Assembly: GCA_024305405.1 (NCBI GenBank) | Contig: JAKNDB010000086.1 | Span: forward strand, 1,301,001-1,365,000 | Reading direction: 5' to 3' | DNA length: 64,000 nucleotides | DNA from: Dirofilaria immitis | Lineage: Eukaryota; Nematoda; Chromadorea; Rhabditida; Onchocercidae | Shown: positions 1 through 13,000 of the stretch, in pieces | Position numbering within the stretch: position 1 is the first letter of the stretch | Layout: each line of letters opens with the position of its first letter | Program-made: the position numbers and the translations under genes | Notes under the pieces: generated by a model | What the model saw: only the letters and a program-made list of their open reading frames with translations | What the model was told of the DNA's origin: nothing | The model's database searches: none

Positions 1-2200
1 ATTTCTAAGAAACAAATAAATCTATAACAATATTCTCAACTGCAGGAAATTGTTTTCAATAAAAGGATAGCCCATTTGAAATATACTTTTATGCCTCAAA
101 TTGTCCAGCATTGCAATTTATCGATTATCAAATGTCTAACTGAAAAACTGCTTTAATGAGCAGACCTTTAAAACGCAGTTCGTTCGAAAAAACTATTTTA
201 GCTGCTTTTTTGGCAATTTTGTGAGACTTCAAAATACTCGACTAATAAACTTATCATTTAACAGTATGGCAAAATCAACAAAAAAAAATCATCTAATTAT
301 AAATAATGGGATGCAAACATTTGTTTTAACATTGAAAATGAATATCTTAAATAACCTAATCGTATCGACCTTCCTAGTCAAATGATTATTTATGGAGCAT
401 ATTGCATTTCGTAATGTCTGTCAAATTAATTGACTGGATGTATATACAATAATTATAAAATACAGGCTATCATTTAGTAGCCATTTTCTGTATATTTACC
501 AGAACTAACTTCGTCAATTTAAAAACTTTTTCTTTTTAAAGCACTTGCCTCCTTTCAAAACAGATGGCTGAATGAATATGGCTATCATTTAATGCTAGTA
601 TCAGATGCCAGTCTAGCAAAGCTGTGAGAAATTTAGTAATCTTAGTAATCTCCACAAAATAACTTTTCTCCTCATCTGTCATTAGTGAAATTTAATGACA
701 GTATTTTTTCCTTCCTTTCTTATTTCTAATTTCAAATAAAAATATAATAAAGATGACTCTGATGATGCAAGGAATACAAATCACAGAATTCACATACCAG
801 CAAAATTCTAAAATTATCAATAAAGCAAAAAATCGGAGATTTTACTGTTAATTATGATTCGTCATGGAATACCTAAACAGATGCATTTTCTGGAAAGCAT
901 GAAGCGATAGTAGCATATGTACACTATTTATAATTAGCAAACAAGAGCACCTAACGGGAGCATCTAATGATAATGATGACATTAAATAGAAGTATCGATA
1001 CCGATCCGCGTTTGTGACTGGTATTCTAGCCGCCTATTCCTGTTTCGCATATGTAATAGTAGCATGTCGATTTAATGTATATCTTCCAGATTATTTTTTC
1101 AGAATGTAATTATTAACAATGAATCTGAAAGTAAATATAAACTGAGATATAAAAAAATTAATCACTGAAGTGAACGATACAGCAACAATCTTTCTAAACT
1201 TAACAAATAATACCGTATGGAAAGTGAGCAATGCTAATATGAATCTCAGAAATCAGAGAGCTATGTATGATTTCAGAATATGATATAAGAAAACTTCCAG
1301 CATGAAATAATGCTCATTTGTTATATAACTTATTAGAATGATACCAGAATATGCGAAATTAGCAGTAAATTTGTATTTAAAATAAACCTCTTCAAAATTG
1401 AATAATTTTGAAAGGGTTTTTATTTAGTTAACGTCCGCTACATCCGTGAAAATCAACACGAATTTTTCGATTCAATTCATGAATCAGAATTCCTTAAAAA
1501 TCCTTTGTTATAGTTCCTGAAAGCAAAAACTAATTTGACTAGAAATGAATTATATCTCCAAATCCTGCACAACTAACTTTCCAAAAAAGCTTATAGAATA
1601 TCGTTAAAAAAATGATCTATATAATTTTCCAAACATTAATTTAAATGACTTTAGCAGAATGGTTATTTACTTTAGCTACTCATTTCTTAATTTGTTTTTC
1701 AAAATTTCCAATAAGAAATCTAAATTGATAATTTTTTGAATCATTCATGCTACTAGAATGGCAACAATACATTGAAAAAGGCTATTCACTAATTCCTAAC
1801 ATTAAAAGAAGATTACTTCTCAGAGCGTGATTATTTTTGCGAATGTTAATGAGAAAAAAATCAATGATAAGTTTTAAAATCTTAGCTAGCATTAAGTAAC
1901 ACAGTTCCTAAATTCTGATTCAAAACGTCTAGTAAAGAACGCGAATGACGAATCAATGAAGCTCGAGAATGTGTAATGCAGTACTGAAAACTCACTTAAA
2001 ATAAATGCTGTTCGATGCGAAAAATATAGTGCAAATAGGTGCAAATACCAATTATTTTTGAGCAAAATTAAGAACAGCTCTTAACAATATTTCAAGATGA
2101 GTGATGATCAAATATGTGGGAAATGTAGTATTTCAAGAACCAGAAAAAGTGAACTTTTAAGTAACGGATATGCAAGTTTCTCACCAAATGTTTTGAAATT
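1..2200. other. AT-rich stretch, no gene supported
   Basis: I see no exon with convincing splice signals or family resemblance. The only oddity is a short arginine-rich minus-strand frame near 985-1060 that is too short to support. Confidence 0.5.
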
Positions 2201-2524
2201 TCAAATGAGACCGTCCCTGATTTCATAACTGTTCCCCTGCAGTGTTGTGAAAGCAGCAGTGGAACAATAAGAAATGGATAAAGTATTATGAAAGAGAAAA
2301 TGAGTAAAGATAGTTGAAAGTGAGTGGAATAATTGCGATGTTTTACTTGAGACACTTTCGAAACTACTCGACATAGTTAATTCCAGCCTGAGACAAAAGC
2401 ACAATACCGGCTCAAGAATTAGTTAGTATTCTCACTTACCTCTTTTTCAAGTCCCAAGACTCAAGCAATGACTTCCAATCTGTTAGTAAATCAGCTCTCT
2501 ACGACAGATTGTCTCAAATTCTGA
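2201..2524 (-). CDS. two candidate exons of an unassigned minus-strand gene
   Basis: On the minus strand a segment at 2443-2524 is bounded by a TTCTTCAG-type acceptor and a perfect GTAAGTGAG donor. Read with one extra T in its T-run it gives a continuous peptide ending LLTDWKSLLESWDLKK. The next minus-strand acceptor (CTTTTGTCTCAG, about 2396) opens a frame in matching phase, rich in Ser/Thr, that stops at 2201. The product is not recognised. The splice-site quality and phase match argue for real exons; the frame break and absence of homology argue for caution. Upstream exons were not found. Confidence 0.3.
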
Positions 2525-2912
2525 AGAAAAAATGTTAATTAAGCATCACAAAGATACAATATACATTCGTTTAGTGATATTACTATCAGACATATTCTGA
2601 TTAAAGATATTAGCAAGGCAGGGAGTTATGAATGTATTTTGGAGGAATCAAAGCAGCGAAAATAAATCAATTTAGGAATCTTAAAAAACAGAAAGATAAG
2701 AGAAATTAGTTGGAAAGTGATAAGACGGAGAGAGAGACATTTGGATCAACTATGGTTACGACAGATTGTCACTTTCAATACCGATACCCTCAGGAATTCA
2801 AAGGCTTTAATGCAGTTCAGAAAATGTTGGGAATATTATTGAATAACAGTGAATAATTATTAAAGCAGTCAGGTGCCTAATAAGATTAAGGGTGAAGAAG
2901 CAAAGAAAAAGT

Positions 2913-3130
2913 AGACGCCACGACCCCTGAGGCATACTTTGCAATCATGCAAGAAATATTTCCTACTGACGCAACAACTAATTTATGTTACTTTGATTAA
3001 TTTGGTTTGCTTGCCTGTTGGTTTTGGCGTTGAAGGTAGATGCCTCGAGCCGTGTCATTCTTATTGCCTAGTTGTGTTCCCAGAAAGAAAAATAGAAGAG
3101 GCTGGGTGTTCTCCACGGAGAATTCGATAA
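2913..3130 (+). CDS. possible cysteine-bearing 3' terminal exon
   Basis: An open frame ends at a TAA at 3128-3130, with an AATAAA signal about 50 bases downstream (near 3178), as expected for a last exon. It is more GC-rich than its surroundings. The peptide has a hydrophobic stretch followed by closely spaced cysteines (GRCLEPCHSYC, then a later Cys) and a basic end (SPRRIR). There is no ATG in frame, so an upstream exon is needed; an AG at 2911-2912 could be the acceptor. A second frame is also open over part of the interval. Family unknown. Confidence 0.28.
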
Positions 3131-3515
3131 TGTTAATAAGCATCAGTAGAAGAATAACCAGTTATGTAAATCGAAGAAATAAATAAAAAAGATTCAATTA
3201 ATTTTTTTCTTGGTGTTTAGCACTTGTTTTCGATGAACTTCTGTAATTTCTCCGAATTCATATAAATTTCTTACGCTGCATTGAGAATTGTGTATGCATT
3301 TTGATGAATTATGATAATTTTTAAAGTTCTAGGATACGGAATGGATATCAGTTCAAAAATCCAAGTATTGTTTCTACGGATCCAAACTGGAATCTTTTCC
3401 TGCACCAGTTGCAAGCTGAAAATCAACGTCAGAAATTTACAGAACAGGTTGGGGATTTTGTAATTATTCATTTTTTATTTTATAACATGTCTTATTTTTT
3501 AGAAAGATAATCTAT

Positions 3516-3516
3516 G

Positions 3517-3547
<31 letters not shown>
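3516..3547. repeat. (ATA)n microsatellite
   Basis: About ten uninterrupted trinucleotide units. Confidence 0.9.
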
Positions 3548-3888
3548 GTATGAGCAAGACATAAGTGAAATATACTTGGCATTTTATATTATTCAATTTT
3601 CACAGCGTAAATTTTGATTTGGAGATGGTTTTATAACACTATGCTCGATTAGGAAGTCACTGTTATCCTAAGCTCCTCTGTATTGATTTTTTAGAAGTTC
3701 TAAATAGCGTATAAGTACAAATAATTTTATGCATTTAAGGTGCTATGTAATCTTTGGGTCTTATTCAATGAAATAGGATTTTTGGTTCTATGAAAATTGA
3801 TCTAGTTCATTATTTAATACTTATGACGAAAATTGCATATAGGAGAAATAGATTACGCGCGTTTTCTAGTTATTGAATTAAGCACTGC

Positions 3889-4067
3889 ATGAATCAGCTA
3901 ATTCCTTCAGAAATATTATTAAATCTCGATTATTTACCAAATAGAGTTAAATATTTGGTGAATTCAATGATGTTTAAGCTACGAGGAGTATCGATTAATC
4001 ATATTCCAGGTGCAAACTCTGACAGGTCGTTGTTGGGACGTATGTTTCTCGGATTATCGGCCACCAA
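3889..4067 (+). CDS. candidate first exon, unassigned gene
   Basis: An ATG-initiated frame of 59 codons runs directly into a strong donor (AA|GTAAGTTGG at 4068). It contains no recognisable domain; part of the peptide reads LDYLPNRVKYLVNSMMFKL. No downstream exon in matching phase could be fixed. A short candidate at about 5263-5302 also ends at GTAAGT but is out of phase. Support is the donor plus length only. Confidence 0.28.
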
Positions 4068-6003
4068 GTAAGTTGGATGGAAAAACACAAAATTGTATTA
4101 ACAATTGCGTAAATAGGATGATTGATGCTAGTAATTTCATGGTAGAACATTTGCAGAAAATGAGTACCACTGAATTGAATTGAATTGATGAATTTCAAAC
4201 AGAAAGTTCGGTGTTTGTGAATTATGAATTGTTTTGATATCTAATGAAAACACTCTCTTACGCTTTTTTATTGTTATTTTTAATAAATTGTAAGTTATGG
4301 ATATCTATGGATCTAACGCATTAGGTCAAGATTATTTGATGATCCTGAATGGACTTACATTCATTTCTCGCACTTATACGTGCTGTTGTTATAATTTTTA
4401 ATCATGGCTATAATAGGATTTAAAATGCTAAATTATTTTTAAATCTTAATAAAGTATCTTGTTTTAAATATCACATTTTGCGCGTTGGACATTTTATATA
4501 TTTAAAATCAACTTATAATGAAGAGGAAGGAAGTTTATTTTTACATTGTGCTTTAGAGAGGAATGATATTTAATAGTGATATTTCTTCTTATAGTAAAAA
4601 GTTTCGGAATATCATGATAAATCTGGACCAAAAAAATTAATTGGTTTCTTTGGTTTAGACTTTTCAGTTTTAATTATTTTTTCTAATTTTTTGTGTTGTG
4701 AGTATTCATCGTCTTCAGTATAGAATAGAAGGAGCATATATCGAAAGTTTAGAAGTGATAATCTCATTTACCTGCTAAAAACAATTGCAGAAAATGATTT
4801 GATGATTGTTACATAATTTAATGTACTTAGTGCGTGACAGATTCGTCAGTTTTATGATTCATTAAATACATAACTGCTAGCGATGTAACTGGTTGTTAAG
4901 CAGCATTTTTCTACAAAAACATCGTTCTACAAAACAACTAGTACACAGCTACTGAAGAGTCCAGAACACATGCCACATTGCATCGCGCATGTAGCAATAG
5001 CGAATTAGCTGAAGAAGATCTGTAGATAAATATATTTTATCTTATGTGTATAAGTCCCCTTCATGTTCATCTCCAAAGGTCATTATGCTAATTGGTTTAG
5101 CTGAAGACAGAAATCGAATTTCATAATTCGAAGTTGGAATTGGTTCATTAAGATGTCTCGTAATGTCGAAAAATGGCAACCTGCCTATTTGGATTTTTAA
5201 TAAGTCCGCTCTCGACGCTGTACATTTCTTTGCTTGTTATTTGAATCATTTTAAAAATCAGTGGATGGTTTTGTTTTCTTGAATAAGAAAATTCTCATAA
5301 TGGTAAGTATTAAGCAATTGAAGACCAGAGATTTTAAAATAATTTTTTGAAATTTATTCGTTTAATTCATATTCAGCGAAACCATATATACTAATCGCAT
5401 AAAGGAAGATCGAATTAAAAATTGGTCCTTTTCACTCATACAGTTAGGAATTCTGATGATACATTCTGCTTCTTTATTGTATTTGTAGATGTAATACTTG
5501 TATGTGGTAAAATATATTAAGATTATGTGTTTTCGTAATAATCAGTGCATGTGACTGAAAAAATTGTTGGAACGGAAATTTTGAAATGGGATTGAATTCA
5601 ATCGGTCAAATTTGAGAGTGTTGTCACAAAGACAGAAAGCATGCTGGAAATTTTTTACTAAAGATCCGTCTGAAGAAGACATTGTTCATCTCATATAAAA
5701 AAATGGTTGCATTGAAGTGTTCCGTGATTGGAGCTGTTTTGAGTTGAGCTTTGCAATTAATTAAAATTAGACCGGAGAAAAAATCTTCATCATTGTTAGT
5801 GAAGGAAAATTTTACCTTATTGTTAGCTGTTGTGAGGAATCAGAAGGAAATTATTTATTCAGTAGTTGGATTATCGAACAATACAATGCAGTAAAATTTG
5901 GTAATGTAATATAGAAAATAAAAACAAAATGGTCAAATAGATTACGGCAAGGAAAACAAATAATTTTGATAAGTAGATCCCGTAGAACGGATCTTAGGAA
6001 TAA

Positions 6004-6047
<44 letters not shown>

Positions 6048-6849
6048 CCCATACGTGGGTTGAATTTATAATATTATGTAAATTACATGAGAAGTGACGG
6101 AATTAGTATTTTATCCGAGAGGAAATTGCATGGCTCTTAACTGCACGTGAAATTTGAAAGCTTTCTCACTATCATATGTGAGATTTGTAAATAAGAAAGT
6201 TTAGCTAACATAAATGTGAGAACCATTGTATAAGGAAGAAATATATACAATCCAAATATTGAACAACTGATTTTTTACCGTGTAAGATGATATGTCCTTT
6301 ATTAGGAAGTGATTTTTTTTTTTATAATGAATTCTTCACTGTTTACCTTATTACTATCTGTTTCGGTTTTTTCCGACAGGATTTGTTTTAAATGTATTGA
6401 GAATTGGATGAAAAGTATCATTTCGCTTTATTCCTTCTGATGTAAAAAATAAAAATAGGAGTTTCTTCTCTTCTTCCGTTTTAGATTCTCTGAAGTTTGA
6501 TGAATATTTCATGCATTTTTGGAAATATTATTTGCTTTGCTTATGCTTTGATCATATCAATACATTATCTACTCAAGAGTCAAGTTGATTAAGACAGTCA
6601 TCTGTCATTAAATCCTGATATCGCTGTCATTTCTTTTCATTGTCATTTGATTATGACCAAGTTCGCTTGTTCGTGACATTTTTCCACTCCCTTTCAGTTC
6701 CCTCATCATTTATTTGATTACAGGAAGCTTGGAATTTTAAATCGTTACTACATTTATGAATCAGTTACCTCTTTGCACCAAAAACGTAGTAATCTCAAGC
6801 GCTCTTAATTATGAATACAATTTGCAGTAATATGTCTAAATTACTTCTT
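4068..6849. other. AT-rich stretch, possibly intronic
   Basis: Nothing is firmly supported. A short frame at 4902-4999 after an AAGCAG acceptor and a micro-exon candidate at 5263-5302 before GTAAGT were noted but not linked to a gene. Confidence 0.4.
6007..6045. repeat. (TA)n microsatellite
   Basis: About 19 uninterrupted TA units. Confidence 0.95.
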
Positions 6850-8530
6850 TATTGCATTTCTGTTGCAATTCTTGGCATGTGTCGATATACGCCAATATTG
6901 TAGCTGTGATCGACATTCTTATATTGTCAGCTGTACGGATACAACATTTTATTATGATCGGTGACTATACCCCACTGGTATCGCTTACGCTTATTTCGTT
7001 CAAATCTCGAAATCTTAAAATCTTACTAGTAATCTGTTATCGGCTACCATCATGTATACCGTGAAAGCCGGCAATGATCGCTATGATCACTAGTTTCTAC
7101 CATGCCAATGTTTCTTCAAACTTATTAAATTGCGAATTGTAAATTTGGCACGGAACTTGATCCGTGATCTAAATTTAATCAACGAAATGCTTTTAAGAAG
7201 CCATATTCTGAGGCAGTTTAGCATAGACCTTAATCCATTACAAATAAGCTTAATTGATGCCTAACTTCCTTTGGCTCAACAGTTGGAAAAGGTCAATGAA
7301 GCTACCATAACTTTCCCGTCCAGTATCGGATGAAATTGTATCAGAGACGCAATTGTATCATTCGCAGTTTGCATATTTCGAATGGCTCATTCTTCATATT
7401 TTAGATTTGTCATCTTAGAAAGGACTTTCACTTCACCCATCTTTTCCGCAAGTAATCAACAACGTCACTACGCTTAATCTCGCTGCAGCTAAACTTCTTG
7501 TTTCATTTTCTAATTGGCTTCAGATTTCGAGTCACGTTCGACATTTAAATATACCGTTTTTTTTTTTTTAAATACAAATCATTAAATACAAATAGTGCAG
7601 TGAATATCTGGAATGCTTGAGGTATCCACATTAATTTTGCACCCTCATCATTCCGAAATACTATAAGATTCGTCATTCAAAGGCAAACGACAATCGTTTA
7701 GACAAGATTTTGCTTCGTGCCGCGCCAGAACGAAACAATCTGTCTTCCCGGATTCTGTTTTCACCTGGTAGCATCTTCAATCATGTGTTGATACTTTCCT
7801 TATCTTCCAGTTTACCTGAAAATGCTCTATCTCATTATCCATAGTTTCATCTTCTGATGTTTCTCACAATTTCAGCAAATCTTTCTAATCTAATCAGTCA
7901 TTTCCAACAGTCGGGATGCAAATTCACTCTATCAACATGTCCCATAATAAATTCTTTCGATTCGTGCATCCGATATTACTATCATTACTTCTGTGTTTGG
8001 ATCCTTATTTGTTGGCAACTCCGTCTCCTCCAACACTTTTACCTAAAGTCAAATGTTAGTTTATTTTCGAAATACACTGGAATATCTAAATGCTGGATAA
8101 GGGTCCCTAAATCAATTTGGGAATCTGACCGATTCGGACAATTCATATTGTAGTTTAGAATGGCAACTAGATTTTTCCAGTTTTCAAGTTGATGCGTAAA
8201 CTTGAATTGTCTGGAAATCGAATACTATCACAGATGGAGCACTATTATCTTGTATTACTCGACGTAATTCAATCTTATCCGTCACTTATTCAATGATACC
8301 TGCATGAGAAGTAGTGAACTTCATGAAATGAATATATTATGGAATCCACTCAACTAATGAATGACTTATATTCCACTTCTCCAGAATTTGGCAATATCCT
8401 CTGCAAAGCTATTTAGATAATGTAACAGCATGTCCTCGGTTAACTCAATGCGATTTCCATTACTGCTTACAGTAATATGCTTTCTCCTTACTATCACGAT
8501 TTTCCTGACTGTTTTAATCTTCATGGAAAA
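6850..8530 (-). pseudogene. decayed coding region, possible BEL/Pao-like retroelement remnant
   Basis: Several short minus-strand frames lie in the same orientation, each interrupted by stops, in a block somewhat richer in GC than its flanks. One (8525 down to 8381) starts with ATG and contains the stretch DIAKFWRSGI. This recalls, without proving, the short Trp-containing linker before reverse transcriptase in BEL/Pao polyproteins. Another (about 7.7 kb) contains a stop-free peptide with CFVLARHEAK. A third near 6.9-7.0 kb has RYQWGIVTDHNK, reminiscent of an integrase C-terminal region. The order on the minus strand fits pol. The identification is an inference from weak resemblance. Confidence 0.27.
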
Positions 8531-9460
8531 TTAGAAGAAAGTTATGCTTAGGTAAATACTTATTATTTAATTACAAGCCTCCTCCACAAACAACATATCA
8601 GCTGCTATGATTTGACTTATTCATGTCATCCATAATTCTTTTGACAGTAAAACATGTGGTAACCTAAATTCTTATGCTTTGATAAATTTATATTATAAAG
8701 TAATAAATCATCATTTTTATAAGTATATCTTCTTCTACTTTAGTAAGTATGCCTTCTTCTATCTTAATGATGTGTCATTATTGGATTATAAATGACATTC
8801 TATTAACAGTTTCAGAATGTTTTTAAAATTTTCTGATCAAAATTTTACTCTAATGAATTATTCAAATTAAAACTTATAAGGCGAATTCAAAAGAGAAATA
8901 ATTATAATCAAAAGTAATGCATTAAAAAATATAACTTTTTTGTTCAGTTGAGCGGATCTTCTGTTATAGATTGGATTTGTTTATTTCACTATTCAAGTCG
9001 AAATGCATTGTAATAAGATGAAATTTGCGTGAATGTTTGAAATTTTGCGTTTTGACGATTGCTATCTATATGATGAATAAAATGATAGAATGAAATTTTG
9101 GGAGAGAAATTTCATCGATTTTATCTCATCAAAACCATAAGACATCATTTGCATAACAGCAATTTCAGATCAATGAAACTATGTATAAGTAAGCACTCTA
9201 TGATCAAGAGATCTGAATGCTTGGAGATTGCTCATCCTTCTCATAAAAGGATAGCAATTTTTTTCAATTGAAATTTGTATGACAATCTTAGTCCTCTTCT
9301 TCTTCTTTTCATTGTCTATTAAAGAACAGTAACATCTACAGAAATTACTATTATTTATTTAATCATATATCGCTATCCTTAGGAATATTTTGACTTACGA
9401 CGCGAAACGCAAAAATGCCTAATTGTTTGCATATTGCATGCATGTATACAAGTATTTCAA

Positions 9461-9650
9461 ATGAATCACTCAGACATGACATCGCGAAAAAAGAAAAATT
9501 CCGAAAATTCCTCAACTATGAATTTGGTAGTAACTATTCAATATTCTTCACATATATCATCGGTTATTACACCCGTTCCTCTCAACACAGACTTGACATT
9601 GCAAGCAATTGGCAGCCAGCCAGCATTGGATGTGTGTTATGTTAAGAGAT
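9461..9650 (+). CDS. probable upstream (N-terminal) exon of the KLHL20-like gene
   Basis: An ATG-initiated, Ser/Thr-rich frame ends at a consensus donor (AGAT|GTAAGTG). Splicing it to the acceptor at 10018 reads in frame into the Kelch gene only if one extra T is added to the T-run at about 10029-10032. Without that base the joined frame stops at once and this exon would be 5' UTR with an upstream ORF. Single-base homopolymer losses are frequent in conserved exons of this window, so the coding reading is plausible. It would add about 65 residues before the BTB domain. Confidence 0.42.
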
Positions 9651-10008
9651 GTAAGTGTGGTGGGGCTCGATTCGAGTTAATAGTCTTCTCCCGTTTAATA
9701 GATATTTTAACGGAGATAAATTGTTGTGACTATGTAGTGTGGTCGGGAATAATCGCTCTGGTCATGGATGGTCATTCTGGTAGGGAATGATGATTACGGC
9801 TATTGTTCCTCTGACCCTTTCCTTTCCTTTGTCGAAAGTAAAAATTATGTCCCTCTAGAATTGACCATTAGGGATTACTGTATACATCTAAGCAATATTC
9901 TAGCTTTCTCAGTACTTCACTCTCGAAGTTCTTCCATGATGATAAGACGCACATCATACTGATATACATCCTATTGTAATGATATTATAATATAACGATT
10001 TTGCATGG

Positions 10009-10018
10009 CTGATTTCAG
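10009..10018 (+). promoter_or_regulatory. splice acceptor 8 bases before the Kelch ATG (cis or spliced-leader)
   Basis: GGCTGATTTCAG immediately precedes the start of the first confident exon, with an in-frame TGA upstream of the ATG at 10026. The spacing is typical of SL1 addition in nematodes; the alternative is cis-splicing from the exon at 9461-9650. Confidence 0.55.
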
Positions 10019-10025
10019 ATGAAGG

Positions 10026-13000
10026 ATGCTTTTGAATGAGAACTTCTCTGCCGGAAATATGTGCTCAGGTAGTGCCACATCTCAGGAACATCACCATCAT
10101 CATCAGAGAGCAATACCATGCTTGAGTTCATCTTCATTATGTCCCCCAATGGTGTACCAAAGTCAGAAGCATTCACGTTTAGCATTAGAACAAATGAACG
10201 AAATGCGATCGGATGGTTCGTTCTGTGACGTGACCTTGATCGTCGGAACAGTCCATATCAACGCTCATCGATTGCTGCTTGCTTCGTGTTCCAGTTACTT
10301 TCGTGCTATGTTTACCTCGGAAATGGCTGAAAGCCGGCAACGTTAGCTTCTCTTTCATTTCATTCTAACAAATCTATGGACGCCAATATTTGAAAAGAAA
10401 GAAATATGTAGATGTTGATTTGACAGACAAACTCTAAAACACATTTTTTTCTATTTTAATTATGTTTTTTCCAATTTGTCTTTGGAAGTGATGTGTTTGT
10501 TGACATTACCAATATTTTCATCATAAAAGCAGGAATTTTTTTCCACATGCTTTTCTTTCTTTTTCATAAGTTGATTGGAAGATTTTCATGACGAAATATT
10601 TAAAAAATTTTTTTTAGAAGAAATTCAAATGGTTGATATTGAGCCTTTAACATTACAAGCGCTTATTAATTTTTGCTACACGGGTGAAATAACGATTGCT
10701 GATTTCAATGTTCAGTCTATCCTACCAGCTGCATGTTTGTTGCAGCTCAGTGAAGTGCAGGTTACCATATTTCACTGCCTTATTTAATTCTGTTATTTAA
10801 CAGTTATCATAGATGAGCAACGTAAAACTGACATCTGATTTCCAGGAAGTTTGTTGTGAGTTTTTGAAAAAGCAGCTGGATCCCACGAATTGTTTAGGTA
10901 TACGGGCATTCGCCGATACCCATGCTTGTCGAGATTTGATGAGAATTGCTGACAAATTTACTCGTCACAATTTTCAGGTTTCCTCTTTAAAAAAAAATGA
11001 CATTTATTGAATACTGTCTGTTAATATTAAATTTTAAAGTTAATCACCATTCATTTTAAACCTGTGACAATTTTTAATATGCAAATTCAACAAGAGCATA
11101 AAATTATAGGATGTTGCGAAAAGTGAAGAATTTATATCGTTGCCTGCAAATCAGTTAATCGACATCATATCAAGCGAAGAACTAAATGTCCGATCGGAAG
11201 AAGTTGTTTTCCGAGCTGCGATGGCATGGATCCGATATGATCTTCCCAATCGACGTCAATTATTATCAAAGGCTCATTTTCATTCCACTCTTTATATTTG
11301 TTGTGTAATTAATCAAAGTACAGTCTAGAAATACTTTTTTCCGTAATTATAGTTTCTCTTTTAGGTTCTTGAGCACGTCCGATTACCTCTTTGTCCTGCC
11401 AAATTTCTGGTTAGTGTAGTAAGTGAAGATCCATTAATTAAAATTGATGCTCAATGTCGAGATTTGGTTGATGAAGCAAAAAATTATCTTCTTTGCCACT
11501 AGAAAGACCGAACATGCAAGGACCGAGGACAAGGTATCTTTTAGATCTTTCAAAGCATTGTTTATCTTTTGAATGCAGTAATTGTTATTTTAATTCCAAT
11601 AAATTTTACTGGTAGCATTCAGGATTAGGAAGCCAGTACGTTACGGTGAAGTTCTGTACGCTGTGGGCGGTTGGTGTAGCGGCGATGCTATTGCCTCGGT
11701 GGAACGCATGGATGGTCGAACCGGCGAATGGCGTTGCGTTGCTCCCATGAGCAAACGGCGATGTGGTGTTGGTGTAGCTGTGCTTGATAATTTATTATAC
11801 GCTGTGGGAGGACATGACGGGCAGAGTTATCTCAATTCTGTTGAAAGGTAGTTGTGCATATAATATTGTTTTTATTGTTTTTATATTGTCGTTAATGGGA
11901 CTCTGTCAAAAATTAGATTTTATTGGAATCGAGATCGAAGATGGCAACAAATTAAGGTTATTGAGATATAGAGAACTCCATTCATTTTTAATGCTTTTAC
12001 AGTTCGATAAAAAAGAAAATTTTCGCGAGAAGTTTTTGATCATTAAATATTATAATAAATATACGTACATTTTAGATATGATCCAGCAACAAATCAATGG
12101 AGTAGTGATATTGCACCGACATCCACTTGTAGAACATCAGTTGGCGTAGCAGTTCTTGGTGGATTACTTTATGCAATCGGTGGTCAGGATGGAGTTTGTT
12201 GTTTAAATGTGGTGGAAAGGTTCATGTTCATTTGTACAAGTTTGATAAAAAGTGAGCGATGAAGAAACTTAGTTATTTCGATTCAACATTAAAGCTAGAA
12301 TTTTCTTACGCTTTTAGAAATAATGTTTCATAATAAAAATTCCATTTCAGATATGATGCTCATCGAAATGAATGGGCTGAAGTAGCTCCAATGAGTACAC
12401 GTAGATTAGGTGTATCTGTATCGGTTTTAAATGGTTGTTTGTATGCTATAGGTGGTTCTGATGGGCAGAATCCACTGAATACTGTTGAACGGTATGTTGC
12501 TACTTTTATTTAATTTCCTGTTTTTTTCAACTGCTTTAGCGCTCATGTAAGAGGTATTTGTACTTCAAAAATAACTCCAAAGTTATTGAATTATAGCTTA
12601 AAATTTGATAATTACTGAAACTGTTGTAGTTATGATTCGAGAATTAACAAATGGATAATGGTAAAATCAATGAATACGAGACGGAAACACTTGGGAACTG
12701 CTGTACATGATGGATGTTTATATGCCGTAGGTGGTCGAGATAATGCCTGTGAATTATCATCAGCAGAGAAATATAATCCGAACACAAATGAATGGATCAA
12801 TGTCGTTGCAATGAATAACCGCAGATCTGGGGTTTTCATTTAATTATATTTTAGAAATAAAATATGTAGGCATAGATATTTTGAAAGAATCTAATGAGTC
12901 TACTTATTTCATCCACTTTATAGAAATGCACACATACTTCTTAAAGTTTATTCATTAATTACTGATGACTATTTCGGTATATCTTATTACATTTTTATTA

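Noticed and set aside
7857..8153. 98-codon plus-strand frame
   Set aside because: Opposite strand to the decayed element frames; no motif or splice signal.
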